Origin: Arachis hypogaea | Lineage: Eukaryota > Streptophyta > Magnoliopsida > Fabales > Fabaceae | Direction of reading: 5' to 3' | NCBI RefSeq assembly: GCF_003086295.3 | Contig: NC_092052.1 | Span: 11,066,346-11,130,345 of the forward strand | DNA length: 64,000 bases | Shown here: in pieces, positions 10,025-22,516 of the stretch | Position numbering within the stretch: position 1 is the first letter of the stretch | Layout: each line of letters begins with the position of its first letter | Notes under the pieces: model-generated | What the model was told of the DNA's origin: nothing | Database searches by the model: none | What the model saw: only the letters and a program-made list of their open reading frames with translations | Program-made: the position numbers and the translations under genes

Positions 10025-11805
10025 ACCAAGAGCTTTCTTTTTGGTATTATAGTTTCTCGGTGACTTGTTTTGCTGGAATTTGGTTATGATAGCGTTGCTT
10101 GCTTTGTTGACCTCCGTGGTCATCGGACAAGAACTAGATACAGTAATTAAGACTTGCAAGGGAATGTTTAGTTTCACAATTTTTATTCCTTATAACATTT
10201 TACGTCTACAGTTTTCCTTTTAGGTTAAATTTTGAATTATGGTCTTTAGACTTCTCGGTGGTTGCATTTTTCCACTCCCTAGCTTGCTTTTTCTTTTTTC
10301 GGCTAAGAAATGGTTTGGAAAATAAAAGCCTCTCAAATAGAAAGTTTCCTTAGTTGTAGCTTTCCTTGCGAATCCCTGAATTAGGGTTTTACTTAGTATG
10401 CTTGGGATTATAATGATTTTAAGGAAAATATTCACTTTGTTTTAACAATCTTCCTTATTAAGCTTTTAGATCATGCATTACTTCAAGCAAAATTAAATTA
10501 ATTTAAATCACAAGCCAAATACAACTTCATTCTTATTCTATATTTTGAAATTTGACCTAACTAAGGGCTTTTGATATTGAGGAGTGCTTATGGTTTTCAC
10601 TTCACTACGAAAACCACATGTATGTATAGATTATGTCTTGCAGTAATCTGTTGACAACTTTGACATATAATACATGATTTATGTACTCATTGGTCTTGTG
10701 CCACTGGCAGAACCAATTCAAATTGAGTAACTTCTAGCTTTTGTAGATGTAGGATTAGGATGTAAATGAATTGATGTTCAATGTTATCAAGCTAGTAGCA
10801 TTTGGTTGAACTATGTTGTCTATGCTTTGGTCTATAATAGACTAATAGTTGAGGCCTTGTTTTTTCTAGATAGCAGCCCAAATTGTAATATGTTTGGGTT
10901 ACCATCAATCACATATTTTTGGATTTAAACCTTGGGCTGCCCTCCTTGATGCTGTCTTGAGTCAGTCTATAGAGTTGAGGATAGTCATAATAGACAATAA
11001 AAAATTGGGTAAATTACACTAACCCGTGAGGTGTAGTATAATTATACTCACTCCCCCTCTAGTTGCTCAATATGAAATAAGATAACATTTTGTTTCTAAA
11101 TTGTTCAATAGCCTTTTAGATATCACAAAGGTGTCATTACCAAGCATGTGTTTTGAGCATAATGAATCTAATTGAACAAGAGTTGGCTCACTTGGCTATG
11201 GTCCATCCATGGCAAATACATGGCTCGAGTTCAATGACACTTTTGGTATTGGAAGCTTCTTGCAGGATTGCCCTGAATTTGGACCGAGACCATGCCTTCT
11301 TATCCTTTTTCAGTAATAAAAATAAGTAATAAATAATTAAGCTTTAACCAAATGAGATTCTTAACTCTAATATTAAGACTAGCTTTAGGGAGTTGTTATT
11401 CCATTATGTTTTTCTGCATACATTTTTCTGTTTTTCATGATATACTGGCATCAAGTCTTACCTTTGCATAGTTAAAAGTTGAAGAAAGATAAAAATGTAT
11501 GAGAGAAATTTGAAACTGTTGTACCTATATAGTGATCTATTACCCTATGAAAAGATGTGTCTGTATTATTATTATGATGTTGTGTAGATTATTCCTCCTA
11601 CCTTTCTTCAGAACATTGGTGAATGCTGATCCTTTTTATTTTGTGATGTAACACGTAAGAGACCTCGTTTTCTAACGTGTTTTGGATTATGTTTTATTCC
11701 AATTATATGGTTGAGATGTATTCTCAATGCGTTCCATAAAAATTGCATCGTATGTGAGAAAATTTCATTCAGATGAAACTAATTGAATGCTTAACTTTGG
11801 TATAG
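10025..11805. other. 3' region of the FRIGIDA-like gene and intergenic DNA
   Basis: AT-rich sequence without a recognisable coding frame or clear repeat ends. The first few hundred bases are presumably the 3' UTR of the FRIGIDA-like gene. The first Tat-type element inserted at the right edge. Confidence 0.5.
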
Positions 11806-11810
11806 AAAAG

Positions 11811-12317
11811 TGTTACGGACTGACGGTCCAGCCCAAAAAGCCGCCGGGTCGGGGCACCGCCCCACCCAAGCCCAAGGAGCCCTAATGGATCCCTTTGGGT
11901 CGGTTAGCCATAACCGACCCAGAGACCAACCACCTCACAATCACACCACTAACCGGGTCGGAACCCCCAGGGTTGGTACTCGAGTTACCGACCTCCCAGT
12001 ACGGACGACCCGCATGCGTGGAAAGTGACAGCTCAAACTCTCCACCAATGGGCCAAGCTACCACTAGGCCCACCCAACACGCTATATAAGGGGAAAGGAC
12101 AGCTCTCCCCCCAATGTACGTCACATCCTTACCTAACTCTGCCACCCTCAGTACGGACTCTGACTTGATCGTCGGAGTGTCCTTGCAGGTGGCCACCCCC
12201 TCACTTTGCTCGTTCCCCAACGTTGCCGGTACCCGCTTTGCACTCGCCCGGATCTCTCTCCCTCCTTATCACCATTCATCGACAACCCGATTACCCGAGA
12301 ACCCCAGGTACCGAACA
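11811..12317 (+). repeat. 5' LTR of element 1
   Basis: Begins TGTTACGGAC and ends CCGAACA. It contains a TATA box (TATATAA near 12083) about 30 bp before the likely start of transcription. It matches 20664-21171 along its whole length. Confidence 0.93.
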
Positions 12318-12318
12318 T

Positions 12319-12336
12319 TGGCGCCGTCTGTGGGAA
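12319..12336 (+). promoter_or_regulatory. Primer-binding site of element 1
   Basis: TGGCGCCGTCTGTGGGAA starts two bases after the LTR end. The leading TGGCGCC is the usual complement of a tRNA 3' end (GGCGCCA). The exact tRNA is not assigned here. Confidence 0.6.
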
Positions 12337-12349
12337 TCCCGACGCAGAC

Positions 12350-13828
12350 ATGGAGCGGCACATCACCTCAGAGGAGCTCCGCGAAGGTGGCGGAGCCCGC
12401 CTGAGTAGAGCGAGATCGACGGCCCGGAACGCCGAGCACCCGAGGCCGTCCGTTCAGCCCAACCAAATGTATACCCAAACCCCCGAGAGGCGCCGTCCTT
12501 TCAGTGGGACAGGAGCCGACAGCGCCAGGATCATGCAAGAACTCAGGCACAGGGTTCAGAACTTGGAGCGGGAGCTGGCGGCAAGGGACCAATCCCAGGG
12601 AAACGCCGGCCACTCACACGGCGGCGCTAGCCAGTCCCACGCACGCACCCACTCCCCCTCACATGTACACAACAGCCAAGCAAAAAGCCTAACAAGGCGC
12701 GAAGAGACACACACACAAGCGAACTCCAGACCCACCCGAAGCAAGTCGGAAGGCCGTTGGGGGTCCTAGAAAGAGGAGGACCGTAAGAGAGAAAACCCCA
12801 TCATCATAGGGGCAACCCCTTTTCATCCCTCAATCCTCAAGGTCCGGCTCCCGAGGAACTTCGATAAGCCAACGGACATGAGGTATGATGGGACCAAGGA
12901 TCCCCAGGAACATGTCACGGCTTTCGAAGCAAGAATGAATCTGGAAGGAGTAGGCGACAAAGTCAGATGCCGGGCATTTCCTGTAACACTAGCCGGCCCG
13001 GCAATCCGGTGGTTCAACACTCTCCCACAAGGATCTATCACGACTTTCGCAGACATCTCCCAGAAGTTTCTAGCACGGTTCACGACGCGCATAGCAAAGG
13101 CGAAACACCCGATCAACCTGTTAGGGGTCACCCAGAAACCCGGCGAACCAACCAGGAAGTTCTTGGACCGGTTTAATGACGAGTGCCTGGAAATCGACGG
13201 CCTCACGGACTCGGTCGCCAGCCTATGCCTAACGAACGGCCTATTGAATGAGGACTTTAGGAAACACCTAACAACCAGGCCTGTATGGACCATGCAAGAA
13301 ATCCAGAGCATAGCCAAGGAGTACATCAATGACGAAGAGGTCAGCCAGGTTGTGGCGGCCAATAAACGGCAGCCACCCAACCCACCACCTCGGCATACGC
13401 ACCAGACTGAAAGGTACAAGGAAACTCCTAGAGACAACACCCCAAACAAACTACCCAAGCAACCACGGGTAGGGAGGTTCACGAACTACACGCCACTCAC
13501 GGCGCCTATAGTAGAGGTCTACCAGCAGATTGCAGACAAAGGAATCCTATCCAGACCAAGACCCCTGAAGGAGAGAACGGGAGGCAACAAAAACCTTTAC
13601 TGCGATTACCACAAAGGGTTTGGTCACAAGACCCAGGACTGCTTTGACCTCAAAGATGCCTTGAAACAAGCCATCAGGGAGGGGAAACTAAACGAGTTCT
13701 CCCGGCTCATTAGGGAGCCGAGGAGACGGGAAAGAGAATGCTCCGAGGAAGACCGAAATCGGGCTGTCAAGCCTAGGCAAGAACCTACAGGGGACGCCAA
13801 CAACCAGCCTTTGTGGTTAACGTCGTAG
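12350..13828 (+). pseudogene. gag of element 1, interrupted by one stop codon
   Basis: One frame runs from ATG 12350 (MERHITSEELREGGGARLSR) to the stop at 13826, broken only by TAG at 12767-12769. After the stop it continues as KEEDRKRENPIIIG into the Gag core (MRYDGTKDPQEHVTAFEARM, AIRWFNTLPQGSITTFADIS, EPTRKFLDRFNDECLEI). A cysteine/histidine knuckle-like motif (CDYHKGFGHKTQDC) follows near 13600, then a basic tail. Gag forms the particle that packages the element RNA. The coiled-coil-like MQELRHRVQNLERELAARD segment near the N-terminus is ordinary for this lineage. Confidence 0.88.
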
Positions 13829-16800
13829 TTGGACGAGATAGTCCCCCTAAGTCCAAATCAGCAACAAAGAAAGATTCCCGGGTGCTCTCCATCTCAACAG
13901 AGAGCCCCACTACCGGCAGGAAGCCCCCCACCATATCATTTGGCCCAGAAGACAAATGGTTCAATGACCTTCCCGAGAACCCCCCCCCCCCATGGTAGTC
14001 ACAGCAATGATTGGAACGGGACTGGTCAAGCGCATCCTCGTCGACACGGTTGCCGACTCAAATATCCTATTCAGAAACGTCTTCGACGCCATAGGACTCA
14101 AGGAATCCGACCTCTAAAATCACCAACATGGAGTCATGGGACTCGGCGACAATTTTATCAAACCCGACGGGACGATCTCCCTCCCAATTAGCCTAGGAAC
14201 TGGCGATGCCAGGAGATCGGTTATGGCAGATTTCGTAGTCCTAAGAGACTCCACTGCCTATAACATCATCCTAGGGAGGAAGACCATCAACGAGTTCTCA
14301 GCTGTAATATGCACCAAGTTCCTAACAATGAAGTTCATAACGGACAAGGGAACGGTTGGTTCCATAAGGGGAGACCTAGAAACGGCAGTCGCTTGCGACA
14401 ACGCCAGTCTCTCCTTAAGGAGAGAGTCCAAAAAAGCAGCTGGCGTGTTCCTAGCAGACCTGGACGCCCGAATAGAGGACAAACCAAGACCTGAACCAGA
14501 GGGAGACATGGAGAAATTTCAGATAGGAAAGTCGGTAGAGCAATTCACCTTCATTAACAGGAATCTTCCCCATGAACTAAAAAGTCCCCTCATGGAAGTC
14601 GTAAGGGCAAATAGCGACCTCTTCGCGTGGACCCCATCCAACATGCCGGGGTTGGACCCCGAAGTCATGTCTCACCGACTGGCCATAAAACCCGGAGCCA
14701 AACCGGTAGCCCAGCGAAGAAGGAAGATGTCGCAGGAAAGAGCTGAGGAAGTCGCTAAGCAAACAACAGGGCTGCTAGAAGCAGGGTTCATCAAGGAACT
14801 CGAGTACTCGACATGGCTGTCCAACGTTGTCTTGGTCAGGAAAGCCAGTGGGAAATGGAGGATGTGCGTAGACTACTCCGACCTGAACAAAGCATGTCCC
14901 AAGGACTATTTTTCCCTCCCCAACATCGACACTCTGGTAGACTCGGCAGCGGGATATCGATTTCTCATCTTCATGGACGCCTATTCCGGATACAACCAAA
15001 TCCCGATGCACCGACCTGACGAGGACAAAACTGCGTTTATAACCCCAGGGGGCACCTACTGCTACAAAATAATGTCCTTTGGACTAAAGAACGCAGGGGC
15101 CACCTACCAGAGATTGATGAGCAGAGTCTTCCATGACCTCATCGGCAAGACGGTGGAGGTATATGTCGACGATATACTCGTAAAAACGGCAGAACTGGGC
15201 CAACTGATAAAAGACCTACAGGCCGTCTTTGAGGCACTAAGGAAATACAAAATGCGACTTAATTCCGCTCAAATGCGCATTCGCCATGGAAGCAGGAAAA
15301 TTTCTAGGATACATGATAACCCAGAGAGGTGTGGAAGCCAACCCGGATAAGTGCGAAGCCGTTCTCAAAATGACAAGTCCTGGGTGCATCAAAGACGTAC
15401 AACGGTTGACAGGGAGGCTCACAGCCCTATCTCGGTTCCTCGGAGCATCTGCGGAAAGAGCCGCCCCGTTCTTTAACCTAATGAAGAGAGGAATCACCTT
15501 TGAATGGACCCAGGAATGCGAAGAGGCATTCGAGCACTTTAAAAGGATACTCTCGGAACCTCCCGTACTTAGCAAACCCGGGAAAGATGAGCCCATATAC
15601 CTCTACTTGGCCGTGACCACGCAAGCAATGGCCGCAGTACTAGTCAGAGAGGAAGATAAGACCCAACGACCAGTATACTTCATCAGCGAAACACTTCAAG
15701 GGGCAGAAACAAGATACACAAAGCTGGAGAAGCTAGCCTATGCCCTACTAATCTCATCAAGAAGGCTAAAACAATATTTCCAAGGACATACAATCATCCT
15801 AAGGACCGACCAAGCCATTCGACAAGTCCTCTAGAAACCCGACCTGGCGGGAAGGATGATGGCATGGGCAGTAGAGCTATCCCAATACGACTTGCAGTAT
15901 GAACCAAGGCAAGCAATCAAAGCCCAAGCCATGGCCGACTTCCTCGTAGAGGTCACAGGGGAAACACCCGACGTACCGAACACACGGTGGAAGCTCCATG
16001 TTGACGGAGCATCCAATCAAACGTTCGGAGGAGCTGGAATCATCCTCGAGAACTCGGCTGGTATAGCCTTCAAGCAATCCATCAAGTTTGAATTTCCAGT
16101 CTCCAACAACCAAGCCGAGTATGAAGCCTTGATAGGGGGACTGATGCTAGCCAAAGAAATCGGAGCATCAAGATTGGAAGTCAACAGCGACTCCCAAGTC
16201 GTCATTTCCCAAGTAAACGGTAGCTATCAGGCCAGGGATGCGCTGCTACAGAAATACTTGAAAAAAGTAAAAGAACTATGCAAAGGCTTCAAGGAAGTAA
16301 CAATCCAGCATGTTCCTAGAGAAAGGAACACCCAAGCCGACCTCCTCTTCAAGCTCGCAAGCACTAAACCCGGCACGGGGAACAGATCTCTGATTCAAGG
16401 GCTGGCAACAGAACCTGCGATCGTCATGTGCGCAACCCAAGCTCCAAACCCGCCCTCGTGGTTAGACCCGATCTCCCGATATCTAGAGCACGCAGAAACA
16501 CCTCCCAACCAAAAGGAGGCGGAATTTATCAAAAGGGAGGCCCCCAAGTACATGATCATACAGGGACAGCTGTACAAGCGAGGGCTCCACCAACCACTAT
16601 TAAAATGCCTGCGCTCCGACCAGACAGACTACGTCCTGAGGGAGGTACACGAGGGGTGTTGTGGTCACCATATCGGGGGAAGATCTCTAGCAAGAAAAAT
16701 CATCAGGGCAGGATACTACTGGCCCACCATGATGTCAGATGCTCAGGAATTCGTAAAGAAATGTAAAAAATGCCAACTTCCACAAAGCGCCTCCAGAGGA

Positions 16801-17667
16801 ACTCAATCTAATGTTGGCCCCCCGACCTTTCGCCTAGTGGGGAGTCGACCTCCTGGGCCCATTTCCCCAGGACCCGGGCAGGTGAAGTACTTAATAGTAG
16901 CAATAGATTATTTCACCAAGTGGGTAGAAGCAGAACCACTAGCCAGCATATCCGCAACGAACTGCCAAAAGTTCATGTGGAAACAAGTGGTCACAAGATT
17001 CGGGATACCGGAAGCCGTCATATCGGACAACGGGACCCAGTTCACCGACAAGAAGTTCAAAGGATTCTTGGAAGGACTAGGGATCAAGCAAAAGTTCTCC
17101 TCAGTCGAACACCCTCAAACCAACGGCCAAGTTGAAGCGGCCAACAAAGTTATCCTAAAGGGGTTGAAAAAACGACTCGAGGGGAAAAAGTGCTCATGGG
17201 CAGAAGAACTAGCCCCAGTGCTATGGTCGTACAGGACCACCCCCCAGTCATCCACCGGGGAAACCCTTTTCCGACTCACGTACGGGGTCGACGCTGTCAT
17301 CCCAGTCGAGATCGGAGAACCGAGTCCAAGGCTGCTCCTCGGTGGGGGCAGCGAGGCCGTTGAAAAAGACCTAGCCGACGAGACGAGGCAAATGGCGCAC
17401 CTGGCGGAAGCAGCTATCAAGCAAAGAGTGGCCCTCGGATACAATGGCAAAGTACTGAAAAGAAACCTGGAAGAAGGCGACCTGGTCCTACGACGAAACA
17501 ACATAGGCCCATCGACACCAGGAGAAGGCAAGCTAGCCGCAAATTGGGAAGGACCTTACAGTATAAAAGAAGTCCTCGGCAAAGGGAGCTACAAGCTAGA
17601 AAGGTTGAACGGGAACGAAGTACCGACAACATGGAACATGGCGAACCTCAGAAGGTTCTACTCGTAA
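13829..17667 (+). pseudogene. pol of element 1 (protease, RT, RNase H, integrase), multiply broken
   Basis: Domains in order: protease region near 14040 with LVDTVADSNIL, where the catalytic DTG/DSG has become DTV; reverse transcriptase about 14650-15290 (WRMCVDYSDLNKACPKD, FMDAYSGYNQI, YVDD at 15162-15173); RNase H about 15980-16370 (HVDGASN, QAEYEAL, NSDSQVV, NTQADLLFKLAS); integrase about 16640-17500 (zinc region HEGCCGHHIGG...CKKCQ, core AIDYFTKW, SDNGTQFTD, EHPQTNGQVEAANK). Breaks: a shift near 13808 at the gag-pol junction, another at the C-run 13981-13991, TAA at 14115, an extra base near 15267, TAG at 15832, and a compensated double shift about 16780-16869 that scrambles roughly 30 residues before the integrase core. 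It cannot make a working polyprotein. Confidence 0.92.
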
Positions 17668-18130
17668 GAAGGGGCGGCCAACGTGACCCCAACCCCCGTT
17701 CCCATGTTCCGCTTTTACGATTTCTTTTATGCTTTATGTGAATACCTACCTTTGTTTAAATTTGTTTATGCATTACAAATTCCTTTGTCTAACAGTATGA
17801 TAAGTTTATCTTTTGCAAGTTCATATTATCCCAAGTCTCAAATAAAACGCAGCGTGAAACGGTCGACCTAACGGTGACCCGGGACTGATCACCCCGGGAA
17901 CCATAAGGGACCAAAAAACGGCCCAAAGGAAAGCAAAAACGATAATAAACGAACAAAAGCAAAAAAAGCCACGACGGCCCGAACATACGGAATAAAAAGC
18001 AATGACCACGACGGCCCGAATAAAATCCAACAAAAAGCACAAAGAAGTGTTCAAATACGACTAAAAGGCGCCCACCAACGGGCCCAAAATGATGAACATT
18101 ACAAAATAAATAAAGTTAGATCCTAACAAA
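17668..18130. other. Spacer between pol and the antisense ORF of element 1
   Basis: No coding frame is supported. The space separates the sense pol stop from the end of the antisense ORF. Confidence 0.5.
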
Positions 18131-19941
18131 TCAAAGGATGTCAACAATCTTCCCACCTTCCACAGTCTTCATCGCGCCAATCTGAGAGAGATCAAGGTCG
18201 GGAGCCAGCACCGCCACCTGTAGCTTTATCCCCTCATCGGTCAGCTTAACGGCATCACGAGCTCTCCTGGCAAGATCTTTGTTTCTCTTCTTTAGGGGCG
18301 CTACCTCCCGAGCAGCCGCCTCCGCCGAACTCTCAGACAACTTCAACTTCTCTTCCAGCTCCTCAACCCTTTTCTTCACGGCTGCAGTCTCACCTCGGGA
18401 GGCATTTAGGTCCTTCATTAAAGTCATGTCCCGATCCACCAGTCTATTAATCTCCTTAGCATCCTCCTCAACTTTCTTTTCACAGTCAGACAGCTTGGTT
18501 TTTAGAGACTCCTCTCGGGACCGTGAATCCATCAAATCCTTTTGGGAGTTCCTAAGCTTCACCTCCATGGCGTGATAGCTACCCCAAGACAGGTTCAACC
18601 TTCTTGGCGATAGCAGCAGCACGGAGGAGACTACGATAGATCCACCTAGCCTGCCCGGAGAGGTCGGCCTCATGGAAATACTCCTCGGTGCCGGGAAGCA
18701 ATTGAGACTCGATAAAGCCCCCGGCATCGAAGTTCTTCTCCATAACAGGGAGGGCCTTGCCGGTGTCCCGTTTTCTCTTCTTAACATTTCCCACGAGTCT
18801 CAGTTCTTCATCACCAAAGTCGTCCTCAAAAATCTCCACCCCCACATCAGAAACTTCCTCAACCTTCTCGGAAGGGACAGCATCTCCCTGGTGAACCGGG
18901 CCGGTCTCGGCCGCCCGATCTCTGTTCCCCCCGGTCTCACCAACCTCCTCCTGCCCTTGGCCCGCTGGAGGGTTCGATGGAGAGTCACCTTCACCCTCCT
19001 CATTTTCCTTGATGAGACTCATCAAGTCAGCTAAAATTTTCTTCCCGCCAGCCATAGAAACTGTGAACAAAAGAGAAAGGAAAGACGTCAATAGATAAGA
19101 AAAGGAAAACACAAAAGTGCAAGGAAGAGATAACCCACCAACATACGACCGACCGGCTTTCCGGTCTCCCATTAGCAAGCGAGGATTAAGATTCTTTTCA
19201 CCAAAAATAGACAACAAAATGTCAGCAATGCTACGATCCTCCTTATTCAACCAGTCATAAGATACTTTGATAAGATAATCAGATCCCACACCAAAGCTCC
19301 AATAGGTCGGGATCAGATGAGCTCCCTCAGCCGAGAGCCAAAAAGGATGATGCCTTTCTACCGGTCTAAAAAAGTTAGACTTAAACTCGTGAAAGGAGTC
19401 CTCAAAGAGACCAAAAATCCTACGCCCCTGTTGGGCCCTAAAAGACATATAACCCTTCTTAGCCTTCCCCTGGCTAGAGGGTTCGTAAGCAGAAAAAGGT
19501 AAAGAAAGACGTTCACTGAGATCGGAAGCTCGAGGAACTTGCAGACCATTTCAAAACACCGAATGGAGGCCCAGCTATTCGGATGAAGTTGCGACGGCGC
19601 AACATCACAGCGATTCAGCAAGCCCATAATAAAAGGAGAAAAAGGTAGACGAAGCCCTAAAGTCGTGAACATAGGCTCGTAAACCCACAGCCAATCAACA
19701 ACTGTCGGGGAAGCCAAATTCTTATGGCACACGCGCTCACGAGCAGCAGGGACAAAGACTTGGTAGAGCGCCTCCTCGGGACCCCCCCAAATAAGAGTCT
19801 AGCTTGTCGTAACTTCTGGAGATTTTCCCTAGTCACCTTGGAAGGGGTATCCTTCACGTCAGAGGAAACCCAAGCATAGTGGTCGACGAAGTCGGCCAGG
19901 GGGCGCTGGGCCTGGCTCGAAGAAGCAAGACGATCGTCCAT
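18131..19941 (-). pseudogene. Antisense ORF (aORF) of element 1, 'putative gypsy type transposon' family, frameshifted
   Basis: On the strand opposite gag-pol, four frame segments join into one protein: from 19941 MDDRLASSSQAQRPLADFVD...; then YEPMFTTLGLRLPFSPFIMG...VAPSQLHPNSWASIRCF (the signature of the plant 'putative gypsy type transposon' domain); then MSFRAQQGRRIFGLFEDSFH to GDRKAGRS; then MAGGKKILADLMSLI to DLSGQARWIYRSLLRAAAIA; and a coiled coil (SREESLKTKLSDCEKKVEED, VKKRVEELEEKLKL) ending at 18131. Breaks are near 19785, 19450 and 18590. A donor GTATGT near 19146 and an acceptor CACAG near 19062 suggest a spliced intron. Such aORFs are known in Tat-type elements; their function is not established. 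Confidence 0.8.
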
Positions 19942-20663
19942 ACCTACATTAGGGGCACCACTAAAGTCAACACGGGAAGTCAGAAACCCTCAAAACAAGA
20001 AAGAGAAAAAGGAAGCTACGAATCTCCCCCTAAACCCAGAAATGCAAGCAAAAAACCCAGGGAAAACCCAGAAATACAAGCAAAACCCAGGAAAAACCCA
20101 GAAATGCGAGCGAAACCAAAGAAAAACCCAGTGGCACCCCCTCTAAAAAGGAAAAACAAACAAGAAACGCAAAAGATCCAAGCATGCAACAAAGCAAAAG
20201 CGCCAGAAATAAAGCAACAATTGAAACAAGGGAAGAACGAACAGAAAACTCACCAGAAGAAACAGGAGATTGCAAAGAAAGCAAAGAGCAAGATGCTTCA
20301 AGCAACAGCAGCAGTATGAACAAAAGAGGCAGCAACACTGAAGAACTTGCGGAGAAGAGAGGAAGAATACTAAAAGAGAGGAGTGGGGGTTACGAAATAA
20401 AAGTAAGACAAGAAAAGAGTAACCGCCGAGGAGGAGCACCTAAAGGGTAGGGGCATAACTGCCATTTCACCCAAAATTTCAAAACAACGAAGCGACGGGC
20501 ATTAAATGCTCAGCGCCAAAACCAAAAAGCGGCACGAAAATTGAAGCGACCAAACGCGAAGAAAAACAAAGCGTCACCCACGAACTGCCAAGAAAAAGAA
20601 GAGCTCACGACGAACGCGCCCAGCCACGAGTCTCGGACCTCGAGGCTAACGCGTTGGGGGCAT
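19942..20663. other. Untranslated tail and polypurine tract of element 1
   Basis: Purine-rich sequence with imperfect short repeats at 20035-20135 (AAACCCAGAAAT-like units). It ends in a G-rich tract (GCGTTGGGGGCAT, 20651-20663) directly before the 3' LTR, the expected place of the polypurine tract. On the minus strand it would be the promoter side of the antisense ORF. Confidence 0.55.
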
Positions 20664-21171
20664 TGTTACGGACTGACGGTCCAGCCCAAGAAGCCGCCGG
20701 GTCGGGGCACCGCCCCACCCAAGCCCAAGGAGCCCTAACGGATCCCTTCGGGTCGGTTAGCCATAACCGACCCAGAGACCAACCACCTCACAACCACGCC
20801 ACTAGCCGGGTCGGAACCCCCAGGGTCGGTACCCGAGGTACCGACCCCCCAGTACGGACGACCCGCATGCGTGGAAAGTGACAGCTCAAACTCTCCACCA
20901 ATGGGCCAAGCCACCACTAGGCCCACCCAACACGCTATATAAGGGGAGAGGACAGCTCTCCCCCCAAGGTACGTCACATCCTTACCTAACTCTGCCACCC
21001 TCAGTACGGACTCTGACTTGATCATTGGAGTGTCCTTGCAGGTGACCACCCCCTCACTCCGCTCGCTCCCCAACGTTGCCAGTACCCGCTCCGCACTCGC
21101 CCGGGATCTCTCTCCCTCCTTATCACCATTCATCGACAACCCGATTACCCGAGAACCCCAGGTACCGAACA
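20664..21171 (+). repeat. 3' LTR of element 1
   Basis: TGTTACGGAC to CCGAACA, collinear with the 5' LTR and followed by the duplicated AAAAG. It retains C at most sites where the 5' LTR has T. Confidence 0.93.
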
Positions 21172-21176
21172 AAAAG

Positions 21177-22516
21177 AAAAAGAAACATTTTCTTACATCA
21201 TGAATTGATCATTTTTACACTACATTTTCTTGGTAATTTTCATTTTCAATTAATTCATGAATTATTTCTCATTAATTGTTTTTCTTACATCAAATTCATT
21301 CTTAGGTAATGTTTGGTTGGGGTAAAAATAGGTTAGACATTTTATTAGATGAGTTTAGTGTATAAATTATACTATATATGAAGATTTTATATCATGTTTA
21401 CCATCCATCCTTATGCATAGAGAAAATCGAGAGTTTATGCAAAATTAAAAAAGTGAATTAAATATGTAAAATATAAAATCATAACGAGATTTAAATTGTA
21501 AAGTTATTTGATTTAAAGATTTTAAAAATTAAATCAAAATTTCAACTACCAAATTTACAACTATGTTTTTTTCAAGGAACTACTAAATACTCTTAAAAAT
21601 AATGAACTACCTAAGTAAACCATATAAATCGACTATTTATCTCAAAAAAGTGGTGGTTAATGAGTCACAAGCTAGTTTTTCGGCTAAGGTTTATTTACTA
21701 AAGAACATTGGTGAACAACTAATTAGCTTGACCAAGGCAAATGCAAACCCAAAGAAATGAATATGGCGTAGTTGGCACTTCAATGTTCTTATAAATTATA
21801 ATCTTATCCCCTCACTTGCTTCGCCTCCTCTGCACAACACAATGTTCTCATTCGTTTCATTACCATTAACGTGAAGTGCTTCCTTTTTTGGCTGTTTTAC
21901 GGTCAACTTTCTATACAACTGTTATGATTATGAAATTGGCCCAACTCCAGGCCTCAAAACACCGACATAATAAATAGGAAAAAACAAGGAAAACAAAATA
22001 GGACTATGATTGGTATGGCTGAAACTTGATCGCGACTCTACTTGATCTTGTTCCCTCTTTACCATGTTTGATATCAACCATATTACGCGTATATATATCA
22101 AAACAAAAATGCTAGGTATCCTTTAACTTTAAGTCTTTAATTAACTTTTTAATTTAAATAATATTATTTAATTAATTTTTAATAAAAATACATTTCTAAT
22201 TTATTTTTATAGATAAATACATTGGTAATTAAAATTAATTTAAATTTTAAATACTAAAATTTTTCTAATTTTTTACCTACATTATAAAGCAATTATTTAC
22301 TTTATCATTTTCTTCTCTCTGTATCGTATAGGTGAGAAAAGATTCAATTCAAGGATGTTTAACTCTTTCGCAGATAAATTTACTATTTTATATTTAATAT
22401 TTTGTTATTATTATTATTCTTTACTCCATTGTTTATGTAATTATTAATTTTGTACCTTTTTTTATCCTAATATGTTAAAGAATATAAAAATCTAACAGTA
22501 ATTTTTTTATTCTTTA
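21177..22516. other. AT-rich intergenic DNA left of the tandem array
   Basis: Very AT-rich, with no coding frame or recognisable repeat ends. Confidence 0.45.

Larger units (their letters stand above)
11811..21171 (+). mobile_element. Ty3/gypsy LTR retrotransposon, Tat-type, complete but heavily mutated (element 1)
   Basis: A 9.36 kb element with two LTRs (TGTTACGGAC... to ...CCGAACA), flanked by the 5 bp duplication AAAAG (11806-11810 and 21172-21176). The order LTR, primer site, gag, protease, RT, RNase H, integrase, antisense ORF, purine tract, LTR is that of Tat-type gypsy elements (Grande/Retand-like). The LTRs differ at about twenty positions over 507 bp by eye, roughly 4%, mostly C in the 3' copy against T in the 5' copy. 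At least three in-frame stops and several frameshifts inactivate it. The DNA is clearly GC-richer than the flanks. Confidence 0.95.

Noticed and set aside
11810..12408. Several frames across the LTR of element 1, repeated at 20654-21309
   Set aside because: They lie in both LTRs and are non-coding by position; the gag start at 12350 is downstream.
16779..16869. A true sequence difference in the pre-core integrase of element 1
   Set aside because: The expected residues (for example WGVDLLGPFP) appear in a neighbouring frame, so this is a compensated double frameshift rather than a new domain.
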